NCBI RefSeq assembly: GCF_019049675.1
Contig: NZ_JAFMOW010000055.1
Coordinates: forward strand, 89,364 to 153,363
DNA: 64,000 nt
Reading direction: 5' to 3'
Origin: Rahnella bonaserana
GTDB taxonomy: Bacteria; Pseudomonadota; Gammaproteobacteria; Enterobacterales; Enterobacteriaceae
Below are positions 61,161 to 64,000 of the stretch, piece after piece; position 1 is the first letter of the stretch; each line of letters opens with the position of its first letter. A program made the position numbers and the translations under genes. The notes beneath the pieces were generated by a model. That model worked only from the letters and a program-made list of their open reading frames with translations, was not told the DNA's origin and searched no databases.

Positions 61161-61771
61161 TGCAGCCTTACTCCGTTCCCGCTGAACCTGTCAGTTTCAG
61201 CGAAGAAATAAAGAAGAGCCGTTTCATCACCCTGCTGGCGAGAACCGAGGGAGTTGAAGCGGCAAAAGCTTTTATTCAGGAGATCAGAAACCAGCACCCG
61301 GCAGCGCGCCATCACTGCTGGGCGTTTGTGGCGGGTGCGCCTGATGATTCTCAGCAACTGGGATTTTCTGATGACGGGGAACCTGCGGGCACAGCAGGCA
61401 AACCGATCCTCAGTCAGCTGATGGGAAGCGGGGTCGGAGAGGTTACCGCCGTCGTCGTACGTTATTACGGCGGCATTATGCTGGGTACCGGCGGTCTGGT
61501 AAAAGCCTACGGCGGCGGGGTCCAGCAGGCATTAAAGCAACTTATCGTGCAGCAAAAAGTTCCGCTGGCGGAATTCGCGGTGCAGTGTGATTACAGCCAG
61601 TTACAGCTGGTGGAAACGCTGCTTTCGCAAGTCGGCGGGCATATTTTACGCAGTGACTTTGGCGCTGCGGTAGATCTCGTTCTGGCACTGCCTGCCGCGG
61701 ATGCGCCGGCAACAGTCAGTCACTTATTCGATATCAGCCGTGGCACGCTAATCCTGCGTCCGGTTTCTTAA
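61160..61771 (+). CDS. yigZ: IMPACT-family protein YigZ
   Basis: Protein of 203 residues with the UPF0029 (Impact) N-terminal domain, containing HHCWAFVAG and SDDGEPAGTAGKPIL, and a ferredoxin-like C-terminal domain. YYGGIMLGTGGLVKAYGGG is the family hallmark. The biochemical role is unsettled. It is coupled to pepQ. Confidence 0.94.
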   Translation: MQPYSVPAEPVSFSEEIKKSRFITLLARTEGVEAAKAFIQEIRNQHPAARHHCWAFVAGAPDDSQQLGFSDDGEPAGTAGKPILSQLMGSGVGEVTAVVVRYYGGIMLGTGGLVKAYGGGVQQALKQLIVQQKVPLAEFAVQCDYSQLQLVETLLSQVGGHILRSDFGAAVDLVLALPAADAPATVSHLFDISRGTLILRPVS

Positions 61772-61808
61772 ATTTTTCTATGGTTAATTCGCTGAGGAAC
61801 GCACCAGC

Positions 61809-63260
61809 ATGCATTTTCGTGCCATAACACGCATCGTGGGGGTGCTTGTCATCCTTTTCTCGGGAACGATGATTATTCCCGGACTGGTCGCTTTAATTTA
61901 CCGTGATGGTGCGGGGCGTGCATTCAGTCAGACATTCTTTGTCGCCCTGGCGATTGGGCTGTTCCTCTGGCTTCCCAACCGGAAACAAAAGAGTGAACTT
62001 AAGCCCCGCGAAGGTTTCCTGATCGTGGTGCTGTTCTGGACAGTACTCGGCAGCGTCGGGGCATTGCCGTTCCTGTTTTCTGAGCGACCCAATCTTTCCC
62101 TTACCGATGCATTCTTTGAATCCTTCTCCGGTCTGACGACAACGGGTGCGACGACACTTGTCGGACTGGATTCCCTGCCGAAAGCGATCCTCTTTTACCG
62201 GCAGATGCTGCAATGGTTTGGCGGTATGGGGATCATTGTGCTTGCGGTAGCAATTTTGCCGATATTGGGCGTCGGGGGGATGCAGTTATATCGCGCCGAA
62301 ATGCCTGGGCCGCTGAAAGATAACAAGATGCGCCCGCGTATTGCCGAGACGGCCAAAACGCTGTGGCTCATCTATGTTCTGCTGACAATTGCCTGTGCAC
62401 TGTCACTCTGGGGCGCGGGGATGTCGGTCTTTGACGCGATTGGACACAGTTTCTCGACTATTGCGATCGGGGGGTTCTCGACGCACGACGCCAGCATCGG
62501 TTATTTCCATAGCGGCACAATTAATACCATTGTGGCGGTTTTCCTGCTGATTTCCGGCTGTAACTACGGCCTGCACTTTGCCGTACTGAGTGGGCGAAAT
62601 CTGAAGGTGTACTGGCGCGATCCGGAATTTCGTATGTTTATCGGCGTGCAGTTCACGCTGGTAGTGATATGTACGGTGATTCTGTGGATCCATAATACTT
62701 ACGGCTCGCCGCTGGAAACGCTCAATCAGGCATTCTTCCAGGTGGTTTCAATGGCCACTACGGCGGGATATACCACGGACAGTATTTCCAAATGGCCGCT
62801 GTTCCTCCCACTCCTGTTGCTGTGCTCTGCCTTTATCGGCGGTTGTGCGGGTTCCACCGGCGGCGGTCTGAAAGTTATCCGCATCCTGCTGCTTTATTTA
62901 CAGGGTTCACGCGAGCTGAAAAGGCTGGTTCACCCGAACGCGGTTTACACCATCAAACTCGGTAACCGCGCACTGCCGGAACGTATCATCGAAGCGGTCT
63001 GGGGATTTTTCTCCGCCTATGCGTTGGTATTCATCATCAGCATGCTGGCGATTGTAGCGACCGGCGTGGATAACTTCTCTGCTTTTGCTGCTGTCACGGC
63101 CACGCTGAATAACCTGGGGCCGGGATTAGGCGTTGTAGCCGATAACTTTGCATCTATGAATTCAGTGGCGAAATGGATCCTGATCGTCACCATGCTGTTT
63201 GGTCGTCTCGAAGTCTTCACATTATTAGTACTGTTCACGCCTACGTTCTGGCGCGAATGA
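61809..63260 (+). CDS. trkH: Potassium uptake protein TrkH
   Basis: K+-translocating subunit of the Trk system, 483 residues as in E. coli. Four pore loops with selectivity-filter glycines are visible, for example GLTTTGATTL (near 110), TIAIGGFSTHD (near 220), TTAGYTTDS (near 318) and LNNLGPGLG (near 435). It depends on TrkA (elsewhere) for gating. It follows yigZ after 37 bases; hemG follows after 22. Confidence 0.97.
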   Translation: MHFRAITRIVGVLVILFSGTMIIPGLVALIYRDGAGRAFSQTFFVALAIGLFLWLPNRKQKSELKPREGFLIVVLFWTVLGSVGALPFLFSERPNLSLTDAFFESFSGLTTTGATTLVGLDSLPKAILFYRQMLQWFGGMGIIVLAVAILPILGVGGMQLYRAEMPGPLKDNKMRPRIAETAKTLWLIYVLLTIACALSLWGAGMSVFDAIGHSFSTIAIGGFSTHDASIGYFHSGTINTIVAVFLLISGCNYGLHFAVLSGRNLKVYWRDPEFRMFIGVQFTLVVICTVILWIHNTYGSPLETLNQAFFQVVSMATTAGYTTDSISKWPLFLPLLLLCSAFIGGCAGSTGGGLKVIRILLLYLQGSRELKRLVHPNAVYTIKLGNRALPERIIEAVWGFFSAYALVFIISMLAIVATGVDNFSAFAAVTATLNNLGPGLGVVADNFASMNSVAKWILIVTMLFGRLEVFTLLVLFTPTFWRE

Positions 63261-63282
63261 GTTTTAAGAAAGGGAAACAAGA

Positions 63283-63822
63283 ATGAAAGCGTTGATACTC
63301 TATTCAAGTCGTGACGGTCAGACACATGCTATCGCTTCTTATATAGCAAGTGAGCTGAAAGAGAAGTGCAGCTGCGATGTTATCGATCTGGTTCATGCGG
63401 AACACGTCGATTTGAAAAACTATGACCAGGTGATGATTGGCGCTTCTATACGCTATGGTCATTTCAATCCGGTGCTGGATAAGTTCGTTGCAAAACACGT
63501 ACAGACTCTGAACCAGATGCCTTCAGCATTTTTCGGCGTGAATCTGACTGCGCGTAAAGCAGAGAAGCGGACTCCGCAAACTAATGCGTATGTGCGTAAG
63601 TTCCTGCTGGCCACGCCGTGGAAACCTGCAATATGCGCAGTATTCGCCGGCGCACTGCGTTATCCACGATATCGCTGGTTCGATAAGGTAATGATCCAAC
63701 TTATTATGCGTATGACAGGCGGCGAAACCGATACGAGAAAAGAAGTGGAATACACTGACTGGCAGCAGGTGGCTAAATTCGCAGAAGATTTTGGGCAGAT
63801 ATCGTATAAGAAATCGCATTAA
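63283..63822 (+). CDS. hemG: Menaquinone-dependent protoporphyrinogen oxidase HemG
   Basis: Flavodoxin-like FMN protein that oxidises protoporphyrinogen IX in haem synthesis, 179 residues (E. coli 181). FMN loop [11 protein letters not shown] (4-14) and the long inserted loop typical of HemG, with [15 protein letters not shown], are present. It is the last gene before the rRNA operon, as in E. coli next to rrnA. Confidence 0.96.
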   Translation: MKALILYSSRDGQTHAIASYIASELKEKCSCDVIDLVHAEHVDLKNYDQVMIGASIRYGHFNPVLDKFVAKHVQTLNQMPSAFFGVNLTARKAEKRTPQTNAYVRKFLLATPWKPAICAVFAGALRYPRYRWFDKVMIQLIMRMTGGETDTRKEVEYTDWQQVAKFAEDFGQISYKKSH

Positions 63823-63885
63823 TGCGGGCTAAATAGACGTATAGACCAAAAAGAAAGCATTCAGAAAGTTTTTTGAAATTAGGGG

Positions 63886-63913
63886 TTGCGGCCTTCTGAG
63901 AACTCCCTATAAT
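63886..63913 (+). promoter_or_regulatory. rRNA operon P1 promoter
   Basis: TTGCGG (63886-63891), 16-base spacer, TATAAT (63908-63913), then a GC-rich discriminator GCGCCTCC. This is the rrn P1 plan: suboptimal spacing, and a discriminator sensitive to ppGpp and initiating nucleotide. Upstream (about 63850-63880) is A/T-rich, consistent with an UP element. Initiation is expected near 63921. Confidence 0.9.
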
Positions 63914-63920
63914 GCGCCTC

Positions 63921-64000
63921 CACTGACCGGGAACAACGACTCCTCTAACGAGAACCAAGTCGCCCAGTCAGGAAGAATCAACCCGGTGAAAACACCGCAT
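63921..64000 (+). other. rRNA operon leader, 16S gene beyond the window
   Basis: The transcribed leader runs from about 63921 to the window end. It contains CACTGACCGGGAACAACGAC, like the start of E. coli rrn P1 transcripts. A P2 promoter and the 16S gene should follow outside; none of the mature 16S sequence is present. Confidence 0.7.

Noticed and set aside
63921..64000. Start of 16S rRNA
   Set aside because: Only leader sequence is present; the conserved 5' end of 16S is not reached before the window closes.

Overview
The window is a chromosomal segment of a gammaproteobacterium of the order Enterobacterales. Nearly every core gene reads as a close relative of an Escherichia coli protein with matching length (UgpB, Udp, PepE, RfaH, TrkH, FadA, PflD). 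Two stretches keep E. coli-like gene order: ftsE-ftsX-rpoH ... panM-livKHMGF ... ugpBAECQ-yhhA, and yigM-metR-metE ... ysgA ... udp ... rmuC-ubiEJB-tatABCD-rfaH-ubiD-fre-fadAB-pepQ-yigZ-trkH-hemG followed by an rRNA promoter. In E. coli these two stretches are far apart; here they are joined between yhhA and yigM. Together with accessory genes typical of plant- and soil-associated relatives, this suggests a Yersiniaceae-type genome such as Rahnella, Ewingella or Serratia. The genus is an inference from gene content, not a proven identification.

Layout. 1-2.85 kb: end of ftsE, ftsX and the heat-shock sigma factor gene rpoH with a sigma-E-like promoter. 2.85-11 kb: accessory block with a 1000-residue autotransporter and an L-rhamnonate catabolic operon (IclR regulator, a DapA-family aldolase, RhmD dehydratase, RhmT transporter). 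This block sits where E. coli carries livJ. 11-16.9 kb: panM (minus) and the branched-chain amino-acid ABC transporter livKHMGF. 17-19.2 kb: a PLP aminotransferase, then an AT-rich scar with two overlapping small unknown genes and a deleted type VI secretion hcp gene. 19.2-24.8 kb: glycerol-3-phosphate uptake operon ugpBAECQ behind Pho-box-like repeats, then yhhA. 25-29.2 kb: yigM, metR and metE.

29.3-39.7 kb: an orphan short-chain dehydrogenase, the AraC regulator yijO and the fructose-like PTS/glycyl-radical cluster frwCB-pflDC-frwD (minus), divergent from ptsA-fsaB (plus). As a unit it looks like uptake and phosphorylation of a sugar or anhydro-sugar, radical opening of the product, and aldol cleavage. 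39.7-44.8 kb: ysgA, the large catalase katE, uridine phosphorylase udp behind two CRP sites, and a DedA-family membrane protein. 45-64 kb: the conserved block covering DNA maintenance (rmuC), ubiquinone synthesis (ubiE, ubiJ, ubiB, ubiD), Tat export (tatABC, with tatD behind a terminator), RfaH, peptidase E, flavin reductase, fatty-acid beta-oxidation (fadBA with a FadR operator), prolidase, yigZ, potassium uptake (trkH), haem synthesis (hemG), and finally the P1 promoter and leader of an rRNA operon whose 16S gene lies beyond the window.

The points most worth following are: three copies of a TTCCA-N6-TGGAA operator around the rhamnonate regulator; replacement of the usual rhamnonate-pathway aldolase by a Schiff-base DapA-type enzyme; the hcp remnant with its two small coupled genes; and the radical-enzyme sugar cluster. 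No CRISPR array, tRNA gene, insertion sequence or prophage was seen.
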